A stretch of 30,758 nt of DNA, taken from the NCBI GenBank assembly GCA_019648995.1, contig BLXT01006838.1:1176472-1207229 (forward strand), in the 5' to 3' direction. Every line of letters starts with the position of its first letter. Position 1 is the first letter of the stretch. This document shows positions 10,845 through 22,839 of the stretch, piece by piece. Made by a program: the position numbers and the translations under genes. The DNA is from Plakobranchus ocellatus. Lineage: Eukaryota > Mollusca > Gastropoda > Plakobranchidae. The notes beneath the pieces are model-generated. The model was not told the DNA's origin and did not search any database. It worked only from the letters and a program-made list of their open reading frames with translations.

Positions 10845-10904
10845 GCCACAATCGTGGCTTATCGTACTTTTATGGAAGCCACGATCGTGTTTCATCGTAC
10901 TTTA
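10845..10904. repeat. Right subterminal direct repeats of element C
   Basis: Two units 33 bp apart start at 10845 (GCCACAATCGTGGCTTATCG) and 10878 (GCCACGATCGTGTTTCATCG). Both continue TACTTT, and each contains a CACRATCGTG palindrome. Such subterminal repeats can serve as transposase binding sites in piggyBac elements; that role here is inferred. Confidence 0.65.
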
Positions 10905-10912
10905 AAGGTTAA

Positions 10913-13900
10913 GGCTGGTGTAAAAATTCAAGGTATAAAAACCCAAACCTGGGGGGGAGTTGGGGGTCTCAAATTAGAGAATTAAAGAAAAAAAAAATGA
11001 TAGAAACAAAATGTTTGGGATATAAAGAATTAGTTACATTGTTATTGTTATCTTCTACACTTTGAAAAAAAACAACCCACCAAGAGAAAAGTTATGGAAG
11101 TCATTCTCATTTTATGCAGGCTATTCAAACAATCAAAGAGAATAAAAGGGATGTCAATTTTTTTTGTGCCATAAATGTCTTCAACAACATAACACAGTAT
11201 GTTGATGTCAGTGCTTTGGTGTTGTAAACACCTTACAATTTGAAGTACAGAGGGGTAAAAACCCTGTGATTTAAAATTACACATTTCAGGTTGAATGTGT
11301 ACCACATGATTGTCAGTGTTATGCAAAAATATTTGTTTCAGAACCTGCCTTTAAGGCTAAATTATGACTAGATGTATTTAGGAGTTTGTAAGACATCTTA
11401 AGGAAAATACCTTTTATCTTTGCCACTGACTAAGCAACACTTTTTGGTTTGGCAAGATGATTGTCAATTTAAAAGTGTGTTCAACTTCTTTTGTCATTCA
11501 AATTTAAATTTAGGTGTGTCGGTTATAAAATATTGTGCTATTTTGTGATCTAAGTTTGGTTATATATGTATTATTTCTGTGAAATGCATATCATTCCCTG
11601 CCTATTCTAAAGTTGAACCTTACCTTAAACAGATTTTTTTGAGCAATTGTTTTAAAATATATCGTTGTAAATTTTATCATAGTTAATAAAAAGTTCAAGG
11701 AACTGAAATTATCAAGAATGTTGCTTGACTTCAGTGTATTTTAACCAGTTCCATCCCTCAAGCTGTGGAAAGAGAAACTGAGCAGCTGGTAATGATTTGT
11801 CTTCATAGACCTAAATGGGGGAGCCAATAGGCTAATCGTTTGGCACTGGGTAACAAAGACAGTTAGTAGTTTTATTTAATCAATATAGTGTGGCTACTAG
11901 TACTACATTCCATTTGATTCAATATCTGATATTTTTATGTATTTGTAAGACTTTGGGATAATTTGATGTCTTCAGGAAAAAAAGAAATCAATTTATCAGT
12001 AAAAAGAAAAAAAAAACACATCTAATGTCTGTTGTTTTTATTTTGTGACTCAAATGTATTTTACCATGGACGCTTCCTAAATATTCTAAGAAAAAAAAAG
12101 TTTGCATCATGGGTCATAAATATACATAAAGCCTTATATGCTTTAAACCATAAGGTGAAGGAGAGACTCAAGAAAACATAAAATCTGCATCTTTGTCCTC
12201 TCAACTTCCATAAGGTCATGACTTTGTCAAATGTCGTCGGTTTCATTTAAGGTGAATGTCAAAATAAAAGAAAAGGCAGGTAACTCGAAATGCCCCTTAT
12301 GTATCTTTTGTCCCAAACTATGATGCTGTGTCACAACCACATGTAGAGATAGAACTGGCAGATGGGTTGAGGTAAGCCTGAGTATAAGTGCAAGGGAGCA
12401 TAAAACTGGAAGCCAGATTAAAAGCTAAAGGCTGGAAAAGAGGCATCCCTGATTTAAGGGCAAAAGCCTTTGAATAAATTGTTGCTCATTGTGATAAAAT
12501 TAGTAAATTTTGTGTTCTTTGAAGTTTTAGAACATGATAATTAATTATAAATAAAAATGTGATTGAGTCAATTTGAGAAAATTCTATGTACATTTAACTT
12601 AATCAGTGAATCATTTTTTTAATTTGATGTTTTACTATTTTACTTGTCAGTCTGGCATCAGAAGATGAATCGCTTTTCTGGGTGACCTCCTATCCCCTTG
12701 CTCTTTGAAGTTGATGCTGTATCAAATCTCTTGTGTACCTAAATTTCTCTCCATTCTCATACACAGTGAAAATTAAGTAACAGAGACTTTTTTGTTTAAT
12801 GCCAGGTATAGATGTGATTTTGATAAAAGGCTTTTTATTAATCCTTTCAGTTATCAAAATAGCCTAAAAGCCTCTCATTTAATACTTTACTAGAAGCTAA
12901 CTAATCTGTCACTAAGGATGCATGTTTTTTTTAAAGAAATTATATATGTGGTCTAAAACTTACAACGTTAACTGTATTAAATTTGATAAATGATTAAGGC
13001 AAATTAGGCATTTTGGTTTGACAACATGCTATTGTAATAATATAAATGAATGGAGGTTATGTTTGCCATACATGTAAAAATCTATTTATTGTTATTTATT
13101 AAATGCAGGGCCGGTAAATCCCTGCAAATTATACTGTTTGAATGTATAGTCTGATAATGATGTATGATTGTTAAATTGTTATTTAGACTGATGCACCTAA
13201 AGGTTAAATACATGTACTATCTGTTTGGGCTATCTTCTCCCCTTGCCTTTTTCTTTAAAAATTTTCTGCTTGTCCTCCAAGTTTTTGTAGTTACATGTAT
13301 TTATATCTTTTTATCATATATTCCATGTCCCAATGCATTACATGTACTTGTTTACAGTACTTATTAAAAATAAAGGCAACAATCAAATTAACTACTTTCG
13401 TTTTAACATTCCATCTGATATGTCGTTTTTTTAGCCTTCTTTGTATGGGATGCTTTGTTGTCATATCAACATATAACTGGCAACAGATACAGCACATAAT
13501 TATGACAATGAGGCAATTTTGCGCATTTGAATGTCATTCATCATGTTAATGGAAAAAAAAATAGTATGCACATGCATTTGTTTGGGTTGATAGTACTACC
13601 CCATAATTTGATTTGCGAAAAAAAAAAAAGAAAACAAAAAAACCCCATACACCTACACACACAGAGTTTTAATGGAAGGGGTAGTGGTTTGCAGTCTTAA
13701 GGCAGGAGACATTTGCTGAGTTTAAAATGGCTGTTGTACTCACACTCATCTACATTTTCAGATTTCTATCCCTCTTGCCACTATTTAAAAAAAACACCTT
13801 CGTGTATTTACTTCTATTTGTTAAGAACTTCATAATCTAAGAGAGCTTATCTTGTTATAATACACATGTAGTGAGTTAATACATGTATTACAGTATAATG

Positions 13901-14756
13901 TTTGTTCTTCCATCTTACAATGAAGGAATAAAATGTTTTATTGTTGACAATGTAAAATTTGGCGCAACATTAGTCGAAAATTGTAGATCATCTAAAGTAA
14001 TTACCGCTGTTCAGCATGGTACACAAACAACAAAATAGTTGACATGAGTATTTTTCAAATTAAACATCCCAAAGTTACAATATCATGTATGAAAAATGGC
14101 ATGCATTATTAATAAAAGTAATTTTTTTAAGGCTCTCATGACACTTGAACTTACAGAATGTTTAATCAACCTTTTTCACAAGTAAAATAATTAAAAACAA
14201 CAATGGTGAAAATTCAACTGCATCTCACTAAAAACAAAATATATTTCAATTATGACATACCCCTGCCTGTACTTTGTGCACTGAAAATGGCACTAGGCAA
14301 GATAACATGTATCCAATTTATAGGGGTATCCCTTTGCATGTACCTGAACTCTGTCAAGGCTAAGCCTTTTTGTCACTCATCAATAACTACAATGCAGTTT
14401 ATTTGATTTGAAGTACAAGTAGTTGCCCTGAGAAAAAAAAATTACGTTGATTTTGTCCAAGATTCAATTTATTAGGGCACACGATAAAACTTGGCCAACA
14501 CTTAAGTTTAAGTGAAGTACTTTTAATGGGCAGTAATATCATGCTTTGCAGTATTTGTACTAGAATATAGATAATACATTTTGCACCTTAATAATAATTG
14601 TTTTTTATTAAATCCAATATTGTGATTAAATCAAAGTATGTGTAAAATGTAAGTGAATTGTTCCTTCGAACCATAGCCCATTTTTCTTAATCTTGCATTC
14701 TGCCTCCATTGTCACATTGTGTGCGTTTTTTGGTACTTTACTGCCAACGGGTGATT
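10913..14756. other. Gene-free stretch with TACATGTA cluster
   Basis: No conserved protein or exon was recognised on either strand, and the short reading frames here look like chance. Composition is AT-rich with many poly-A/poly-T runs. TACATGTA occurs five times between 13069 and 13887. The stretch could include distal 3' UTR sequence, but no evidence proves this. Confidence 0.4.
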
Positions 14757-15080
14757 ACTTACTTTGAATTCTATATTGCAGTAAGATTGAGAAAGTTGAT
14801 TCTAGACCTAATGCATTTTTCCCATCCCCAAATCAATGGCGCTGGTTAAGCTGGTCAATTTTGTTCCCACTTGGGTTTTGCTCGCCTCCATTTTGTCTCT
14901 GTCCCCTCTGCTAAATGTATATAGCCATTTTGTAATCTTGAAAATGTATTCAGTGACACAATTTGCCTTGTTGCACCACAGTAATTTTTTTCCAAACTAG
15001 ACTGGCTATTTCGAACTGTTGCCTGGTCAAGGCTGTTAAGGTGATATGATTAAATCTATACTAAAAGTAAAACTGGTTCC
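14757..15080. repeat. 324-bp duplicate, left copy, abutting the gap
   Basis: Starts ACTTACTTTGAATTC and ends AACTGGTTCC directly at the first N. It matches 15520-15843 at full length without indels, with about seven or eight substitutions by eye. It is noncoding as far as I can see. Confidence 0.95.
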
Positions 15081-15519
15081 NNNNNNNNNNNNNNNNNNNN
15101 NNNNNNNNNNNNNNNNNNNNNNNNNNNNNNNNNNNNNNNNNNNNNNNNNNNNNNNNNNNNNNNNNNNNNNNNNNNNNNNNNNNNNNNNNNNNNNNNNNNN
15201 NNNNNNNNNNNNNNNNNNNNNNNNNNNNNNNNNNNNNNNNNNNNNNNNNNNNNNNNNNNNNNNNNNNNNNNNNNNNNNNNNNNNNNNNNNNNNNNNNNNN
15301 NNNNNNNNNNNNNNNNNNNNNNNNNNNNNNNNNNNNNNNNNNNNNNNNNNNNNNNNNNNNNNNNNNNNNNNNNNNNNNNNNNNNNNNNNNNNNNNNNNNN
15401 NNNNNNNNNNNNNNNNNNNNNNNNNNNNNNNNNNNNNNNNNNNNNNNNNNNNNNNNNNNNNNNNNNNNNNNNNNNNNNNNNNNNNNNNNNNNNNNNNNNN
15501 NNNNNNNNNNNNNNNNNNN
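15081..15519. other. Assembly gap (439 N)
   Basis: A run of N between two copies of the same 324-bp sequence. Any reading frame through it is artificial. Confidence 0.99.
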
Positions 15520-15843
15520 ACTTACTTTGAATTCTATATTGCAGTAAGATTGAGAAAGTTGATTCTAGACCTTATGCATTTTTCCCATCCCCAAATCAAT
15601 GGCGCTGGTTAAGCTGGTCAATTTTGTTCCCACTTGGGTATTGCTCGCCTCCATTTTGTCTCTGTCCCCTCTGCTAAATGTATATAGCCATTTTGTAATC
15701 TTGAAAATGTATGCAGTGACACAATTGGCCTTGTTGCACCACAGTAATTTTTTTCCAAACTAGACTGGCTATTTTGAACTGTTGCCTGGTCAAGGCTGTT
15801 TAGGTGATACGATTAAATCTATACTAAAAGTAAAACTGGTTCC
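15520..15843. repeat. 324-bp duplicate, right copy, abutting the gap
   Basis: Begins at the first base after the N run and ends at AACTGGTTCC, exactly the same span as 14757-15080. Differences are scattered single bases (for example GGGTTTTGC versus GGGTATTGC, TTCGAA versus TTTGAA). Confidence 0.95.
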
Positions 15844-18800
15844 ATTTTTCATAACACTGTCACAAAGCATCAGATTAATAAAAACGGACCCCTACGCTCT
15901 AATACCTATTCCTTAATTTAGCCTAGGGTTTCTCAAGGTAAATCACTATATGCTCTAGCAATGATGACCTTAAACGATGAGCTTTTTATGTGCTTAAGCA
16001 GAAAAATTCACCAATGCCTTTGCAGCTAATGTCCTAAAACCGGGTGCTGACAAGAATTGAGGTAGCATGGCAACATTGCAAATCAATAGATCATGGCAGT
16101 ACAGAACGTGACACTGAACTCTACTTAGCCAAAATGATGTAAGCAGTAGCTTCAAATTATCTGATATGACTTTCTGGGTGTTAAAAATACCATTTTTAAA
16201 TAAAAGGACAAAGAGTGGGAAATTTTGTTGTTGATGATTAATAATTTATCTGAAAAATAGCTTAATCCTAAATTAAATTGTATAGACTTGACTGTAGTAC
16301 ACTAAGGTCTACATCTAGTAATTAGTTGTAGCAATGTTAAACATAATTGTTACAGCATTAGTGACAGTAGCTATTTTAATGGAAGAGTAGCCGAGCCAAT
16401 ATTCCATTTGAACTTGACTTAATGGCTTTAGGATATCAAAAGCCAGGACAGCTGTGTCAGTCTGAATTTTGTCCTCATCATGACAGACCTTAATGCACTG
16501 AGTGTAAGTGACCTACTCAATTCCTCCATCTCCTCCTCTGAGCAACACCGTGGATCACGACTTAAATTACTCCCTTTAAACTGTTCAGGCTCTTTCAAGG
16601 GCTGACAATCACAAAGATGTCTAGAAATGTAAAGCTTCTTTACTTGATCGTTAGATTTCAACAATATTACAGGATCCAGATTAATGCCATCATATCATCC
16701 TTATTCTAACTACTATCTTCATATTTCTTTCAATTAATTGTATAGTCGAGCCTGCTGTAAAAAAAAAGATGCAGTTATAATCCCTACTGTACAGTCCTGT
16801 CAGTTTGTTCAAAGCTTTTAAAGAATATTCATTTTAATTGTTATGTCTTATCAGTAACAGTCAACTCCCTTTACATGTGAGTTGAGTTTTGCAATTGAAA
16901 CAATTGAGACCATAAAAAACAGTGGAGAAAGTTCAAACTTTTTTGCTATATTTTTAAAAACTAAAAAATCTTATCATGGCAGAAAATTAAAATACTATTT
17001 TAGGGCGTGAAAGTAAAAAAAAAAGTGATCAGTTTTATTTCCAACTTTGTATTTTGCAATGTCCAAGATAAATACATGGAATTTGTAAAATTTAATTTTC
17101 CCTCTATATTTTTGCACAAACAACAACAAAGAAATATATTCAACAAAAAAATATGATGAGCAAGTTAAATTGGTTGATTATAACAGGGCATAGTTTATTT
17201 CTCATAATTATTATCTGATCTAATAGCCAATCACAGTGAGCAATATAAATCAGCATGCTGTAAACCATCTAAATTCCACACATATAAAAAAGATCCTTTT
17301 GACTGAGATGCTCCTAAATGGAACAGGTTTAAGTTCATTATTTTCTTTCTTTTCTGAGAAAGCTACTAATTTCTTTCAAATTCATAATGAATGAAATCTT
17401 TAAAGCCAAAGTTTTTTTTGCAGCATATGTGCTATACTGAATATCAACATCAGCGAGGCCCCAGCAACAAATTTAAAGAGCTTTCTACTCTCTTTCACCT
17501 TCAATCACTCCAACTCATTTATACCTCATTTACCAAAAAAAAACTTCATACTTCTTCCCCAATTTTACGTTACAGTAAGTATACTGTTGCTGGTCTGATT
17601 TGGTAAAACCTCTATAACAAAATCTAAATGAGTGGACTAAATTATGAGGAAAAATGACAACTTTATTTTTTACTTCTTTCTGTCAGTTTAATATTAGTAC
17701 TGCCAGGTTTGACCACCAAAAAGCATGAGCAAAATGATGGTTTACAGTAAACAGCATTTCAAATTTAATCCACAGTTCAATCACAATCCACATACATTTA
17801 CCTATAATCAATTATATTGGTAGAAAATAGAAAATAAAAGTATTATTGTAAGTTATTAACATTTTGTAATTACTCTTGATGTCCACACTAAAAAAAGAGT
17901 GAAAAAAACTTTTTTTTTTTTTATTTTAATCTCATAAACTGTTACAGCTGCCCAAGATCTTCCTCAACAACATTAGCAAAATTGCATACTCTTTTGCAAG
18001 TGCAACAAGACATATAGTTCAAGTATATGGATATTTTAAGACCAACCAGGGGAGTCTCATGTTGCATTTCAAGCATTTGAAATCATTGCTACAACCTGAG
18101 GCTTCACCATGTGGGCTCATGGTTAAAAAACTCAGTTAATCTAGACTCCCTTCCAAAATATATTACACAAACATGCTTTACGTTTCAGTGCTCTTTGCAA
18201 CAATTGACTCTATCTGAACTGGTCTCTGGACAAAGGGTAAAAAACATAAGGGATGAGATATAGAAATAAATAATTTGTTCGTTAGATTAAGGCCAAAGGA
18301 TTGTTGTGATTACTACGACATGACAAATCCTCATCATCAATTTTTCACTTCATTCAGGCATAACAATGGCACAATTATATCTATCTGATGCATTGGCTTC
18401 CATCAATGGATAAGATGAAACACACACACACACACACACACAAAACCAAACAAACAAAAGCACTAAACCTTAAACAGTGCATTCCCTTTCAAACTGGATC
18501 TGCAATTAGTGTGTGAGGGTAAGTTTTAGGACCAGTCCTTGCTGGCAGGATATTATTAGTATATTAAAATTTTCAGAAAGTTGATTTTGAAGATTTTTTT
18601 TGTGTTCTTTTTGAGCGCATACAGGATAACCATATCCTAGTTTCATAATTGCAAAGTTACATGTGACAGAATGCCATTTTAGCACAGGTCAAGTGTTTAA
18701 AATGTTTAAAGTGCAACAAACAACTCTTTGGACTGGTCTCAAATAATGATAAAATCAGACAGACACAAACAGAGCGAAGCAAAGTACATGATGTACAGGC

Positions 18801-21800
18801 ATCTTTACCTATGCTAAAACAGCATCTTTAGTGTTTTTGTAACTCTGCAAGCAACATGACGGCACAGTCAGATTGTGGTATGTTAATTTGTGATAGTAGT
18901 GTAACAAAAAGGAGATAAGATATTTAAGCTGAGAGGATGTCTCTTCTTTGTGTCAAAAAACACATCCAATAATGATTTTTTTTTTGCCCTCATCATTGAT
19001 GTGCAGTGGTAGCTAAGGACTAAAAGCCCCTTCAAATGCCTGAGCCACACACCCTTAACTGAGAGAAGAGGACTACATCTGACTGGCTGTTTTCCAAGCT
19101 GAGCAAAAAAGTTAGTATAATGCTTAAGATAAGCTAAACTTTACCAACACCTATGATAACATGCATCACATGTTAAGACAAGATTTTGACTTCAAACGAG
19201 TTCTGCTTGTTTTATGTTTCATGCGTTATAACTACAAAAATTCAATTTAATCTCAAAATATAAATTATATGAAGTCAACACTTGTGTGATGTTCACATCT
19301 TTTTTAGCAATTTACTTATTTCAAAGGAACATTTTTCGATAATCAATGTTGCTAACATTTTTTTTTTTAACCAAATAAATACAAAATTCCGAGTCTTTTT
19401 TAGAGCAGAGACAACAAAATTGCAAATCCAGTAGCCAAGCTTTCCAATTTTAGAAAACTGAAATTCTTTGCTTCAGAACACACGAAAATATATAAACTCA
19501 TAGATGATTAGACTAGGAGAGCACTAAAAACAGTTAATGAATTATCCCATGAGATGAAAAGGTAGCACACATAGATGAGGTATAAATATAAAGCCCAAAG
19601 AAAGCAAATACATTAGTCACTCAAACTCAAAATTAATTAAGACCATTCCTTTAGTCATCAATTTCTTTGACCATTTTATTTTCTAAAAGATCTGACATCC
19701 ATAAAAATTATTGTAATCATACAATAAGGGCTTTTTATAATAAGTAAATTGCACGCTTAGGGTCATATTATGATAAAAAATAATAAAACATTAGGAGCTT
19801 GCAAAATGGTGAAACATGTCCACTTCAAAGTCCCATACTTATAGTAAGGCCTACAGTTCTTAACACATAGGTAAACTTTGCTTGTATGTACAGTCTCTTT
19901 AAAGACTAAGTCTTTAAAGTTATCACTAAAGGAATGCAATAAGAATAAGAGAGAAATATAGGTATCATATAGATTTACCAAGCAATTTCCATTCCAGATA
20001 TATAAAAAAAAAAAGAAATATTTTCTAGGTTTTTAAAAAATGCCTAGGTAGAATCCTAATATTTATTTCTAACTCAATATTGTTATTCTTTTTGTATTAA
20101 CAGAAAGAAGTAGACAGACCAGATTTGCAGCTCTTGCAGTCACACTCCATAAAACAAAATTATACGAGCACAATATCTGGGTAAACCTTCAAATCTTTGG
20201 ATCTCAATAGCAAAATGTTGAAGTAACATAAGCAACAAAGAGAAATAATGCAATGTGAAATTTACTTAGAATTAGTTGTAAACCTAATCTAGAAAAACAT
20301 GTCCAACAAGTTAAAAAAAAAACAAAATCACCCTAAATAAGGGTTACTTAGTCAAAGGCCATGTGTGAAACAGTTTGCATGCTTTATCATTTGAGATAAA
20401 CAAGTATTTAAATTGTATGGCATTATGTGTGGCACACTATTTTGAATATAAGACACAGCTGACTGAAACCATGCTTCAGTCAAAATGAGGGTGTGTGAAA
20501 CTCTCCACTCTCATCACATTGAAGCATATCTATTTTCAAAATGCTGCAAACCATAATGATTGTATAGATTGATCATAGCAAGAAATATGACATCAAAGCT
20601 TCAATTTTAGAATGGTCAATTTTTTCCATGAGCAGCTCTTTATATTTCAAATAATTTTTATAAAGATGTGTCTCAGGTAAAATGAAACAACAATAAAAAA
20701 AGGAGTTGAAAATGCTCTTTAAACTAAAGTTAACTAACTGTTTTGATTTGATTCTGTAAAGAATTTTCTTAATTTAAATCCTCAGGAAATCATTTTTTTA
20801 TACGTTTCAAAGTAATTTTTCATTTTATAATATTGTTATCCACCTGTCTTGAGACTAGTCTAAATAAGTTGCTCTTTGCAATTTTTAACATTTTGAATGA
20901 TCCATATAACCTGAAACTGCAATCTATGAGCTTTACTGTGGTGAAAACTAGTTAGTGAAAAAAGTAAGTCTGTACTAGCTGTAAGCTTTTCAGAATAAAT
21001 AAAAAAAAGAAACCTATGGTTGTTCTTTTTTTTTCCCACGTATTACATGAGGCATCTTGACTCATTAGGACTGATCTTGTGATAAACTGTTGAAACAAAT
21101 TTACTGATTATTTATTACTCTCTTTCACTCCAAAAATAGCTCCAGTCTAGTTATTCTAGTCATCAAAACTAATCTAAGTATTTCAAATTAGACTTAGTAG
21201 GCCTAAGAGACATTGAAATGCTTAACTCCATGTATCACAAGCCAAATGGGATTTTACAAACTATAATTATAAATTTTAGTGACTGCTTCGATTTTAAGAA
21301 AAAATGAATAGTAAGAATTAATTATATTTGTTTGTTATAATTATAACTATCAATATTTTTATGATCCAGGAAATAAAATGGCAGTCCTCTTGTTAAAACA
21401 AAAAAAAAAAAAGTTACATGGAGCAGTTTCAACTACAGTGCTCCTTCCTTAAATTTCTAGTAGACGGAAATTTCAGACTGGAGATCTGCTGGACGGATAT
21501 TTGTCTAATAACCCAGATTTTTCCACAAAAGTTTGAAAAAGGCCGGAAATGCCAACAAAACCTGAAATTTGGCATCTTTGTTAAAAGTAAAGGAAGAGAA
21601 AAAAAATTTTGCCTGGCAATTTTATTCTTGCGTGGTGTTTCACACAATAAAGAGGAATCAACTAAGATAACCTAAGAAGCCAGGAAAATTAACTATGTGC
21701 CTGTTTCTAACAAATGTCAATAAGGCATGGGTTTGCAACAGAAGTTGTACCTCCCCAATGACCACTCCATTATTTCTCTCTCTGTATTTAAGATTTCCAA

Positions 21801-22149
21801 GTGAAAGAAAGTTCAGCTGTTAACTTTTAAGTTCCCAAAGTAAAATTGAGGTTAATTTCAAATAGAGGCACCATTGTAGATTTATATTTTAGCCAGACGT
21901 TACTCAGTAATATAAAGGAGAAAAAAAATGGGATGAAAGGACAAGTTCACCTCACATGAATGCTTATCTGCCCGAGTATATATTTGGTGAAATTTAGCAT
22001 GTATATATGGCTTAATTGGCCAATCCACATGATACAGAAATTGCAAGTTCAAAATTTCAAATACTATTTTGTTTATATTTTGAAAGCTAACTGTGTGAAA
22101 CCTAGCAATCGTAAAAATTTGGGCTATGTTAACGACTTGACAAAATATT
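15844..22149. other. Gene-free stretch downstream of phafin
   Basis: About 6.3 kb with no recognised coding region. Candidate frames such as 16664-16428 (minus, 78 codons) and the overlapping frames on both strands at 21418-21675 have no conserved motif. The sequence lies 3' of the phafin gene and may contain part of its 3' UTR. It holds a (CA)n tract at 18420-18442 and many homopolymer runs. Confidence 0.4.
18420..18442. repeat. (CA)n microsatellite
   Basis: An uninterrupted dinucleotide tract of about 11 CA units. Confidence 0.95.
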
Positions 22150-22155
22150 TTTATT
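22150..22155 (-). promoter_or_regulatory. Candidate polyadenylation signal near phafin stop
   Basis: AATAAA on the minus strand lies 8 nt after the proposed stop codon. This is very close, and a distal site is equally plausible. Confidence 0.25.
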
Positions 22156-22163
22156 TAAATGCT

Positions 22164-22177
22164 CTATTCATAAAATC
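22164..22177 (-). CDS. PLEKHF2: Phafin exon 9: candidate 14-nt terminal micro-exon
   Basis: After AAATTTTCCAG, the 14 nt complete a split Gly codon and read F-Y-E-stop. An FYG-like motif also occurs in the C-terminal tail of Drosophila rush (as I recall, EPRFYGD), and this favours the call. The phase fits. The site is very short, so another downstream exon could be the true end. Confidence 0.45.
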
Positions 22178-22792
22178 CTGGAAAATTTCAAATGGCTTTT
22201 TTGTCTCAAACCTTATTCATGGCAACTAGTCTCAAAGCAAGTACCTATATTTCTTTATTTTTTTCTTCATTTCTCATTTATTTCATCGAGGAGGAAAAGA
22301 GAACTTGCAAAAGTAAAAGCAAAAATGAAAACATAAATTAAAACATAATGAACCTCACTCAGACTGACACACTGTAATCATTGAGATGCATGAATCACTA
22401 CTGTAAAGCTGTACTGATAGAGCCTGGAGAACTGTATTTCAAGGCACAATGTTGTAAGCAGTGTGGACTGTTTGCTATTTTCTAGTCTCTTGCATGGCTA
22501 ATGACAACAATCAGTCATAACTTTGAAAGTGAGCCTGGGGAGAAAGCAATTAAAAAAGAATGATAAACAAGGGATGCCCTGGTTGTATGTAAGTTACACA
22601 AAAAGTATTCTTGTAGTAAAAATGACACTTTTTAATTATCAATTTTCTTATGATGACTGAAAACATTTGATCTACTTCTCTACAAGAACTATTCATTATA
22701 AGATCGACATTAAATTCATGCTGTTTTGTGTAACTGTCCAATTATGGCAAAGATCAAAGAAAAAAATAAGGGGGGGGAGAGGGGGGGTAAAG

Positions 22793-22839
<47 letters not shown>

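Larger units (their letters stand above)
8277..10912 (-). mobile_element. piggyBac-type element C, probable full extent
   Basis: The left end is TTAACCCTTTGAGAACTGG (from 8277). The right end, on the minus strand, is TTAACCTTTAAAGTACG (from 10912). Both begin with the TTAA target of piggyBac transposons followed by a CCC/CCTTT-type terminus. The termini agree only over roughly the first 10 bases, so the extent is probable, not proven. The span of about 2.6 kb suits a piggyBac element. Each end also carries short direct subterminal repeats of different sequence. The enclosed transposase is broken, so the copy cannot move autonomously. Confidence 0.6.

Noticed and set aside
15046..15612. Long reading frame of 188 codons on the plus strand
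   Set aside because: Most of it is the N gap; the flanking bases are the duplicated noncoding segment.
16428..16664. 78-codon minus-strand frame with an acidic stretch (SEEEMEELSRS)
   Set aside because: Considered as a distal phafin exon. No family motif or in-phase splice site convinced me, and other shadows in the region are of similar length.
21418..21675. Overlapping 85- and 72-codon frames on opposite strands
   Set aside because: No domain, and no splice or codon-usage support. Overlap on both strands suggests a chance open region or repeat.
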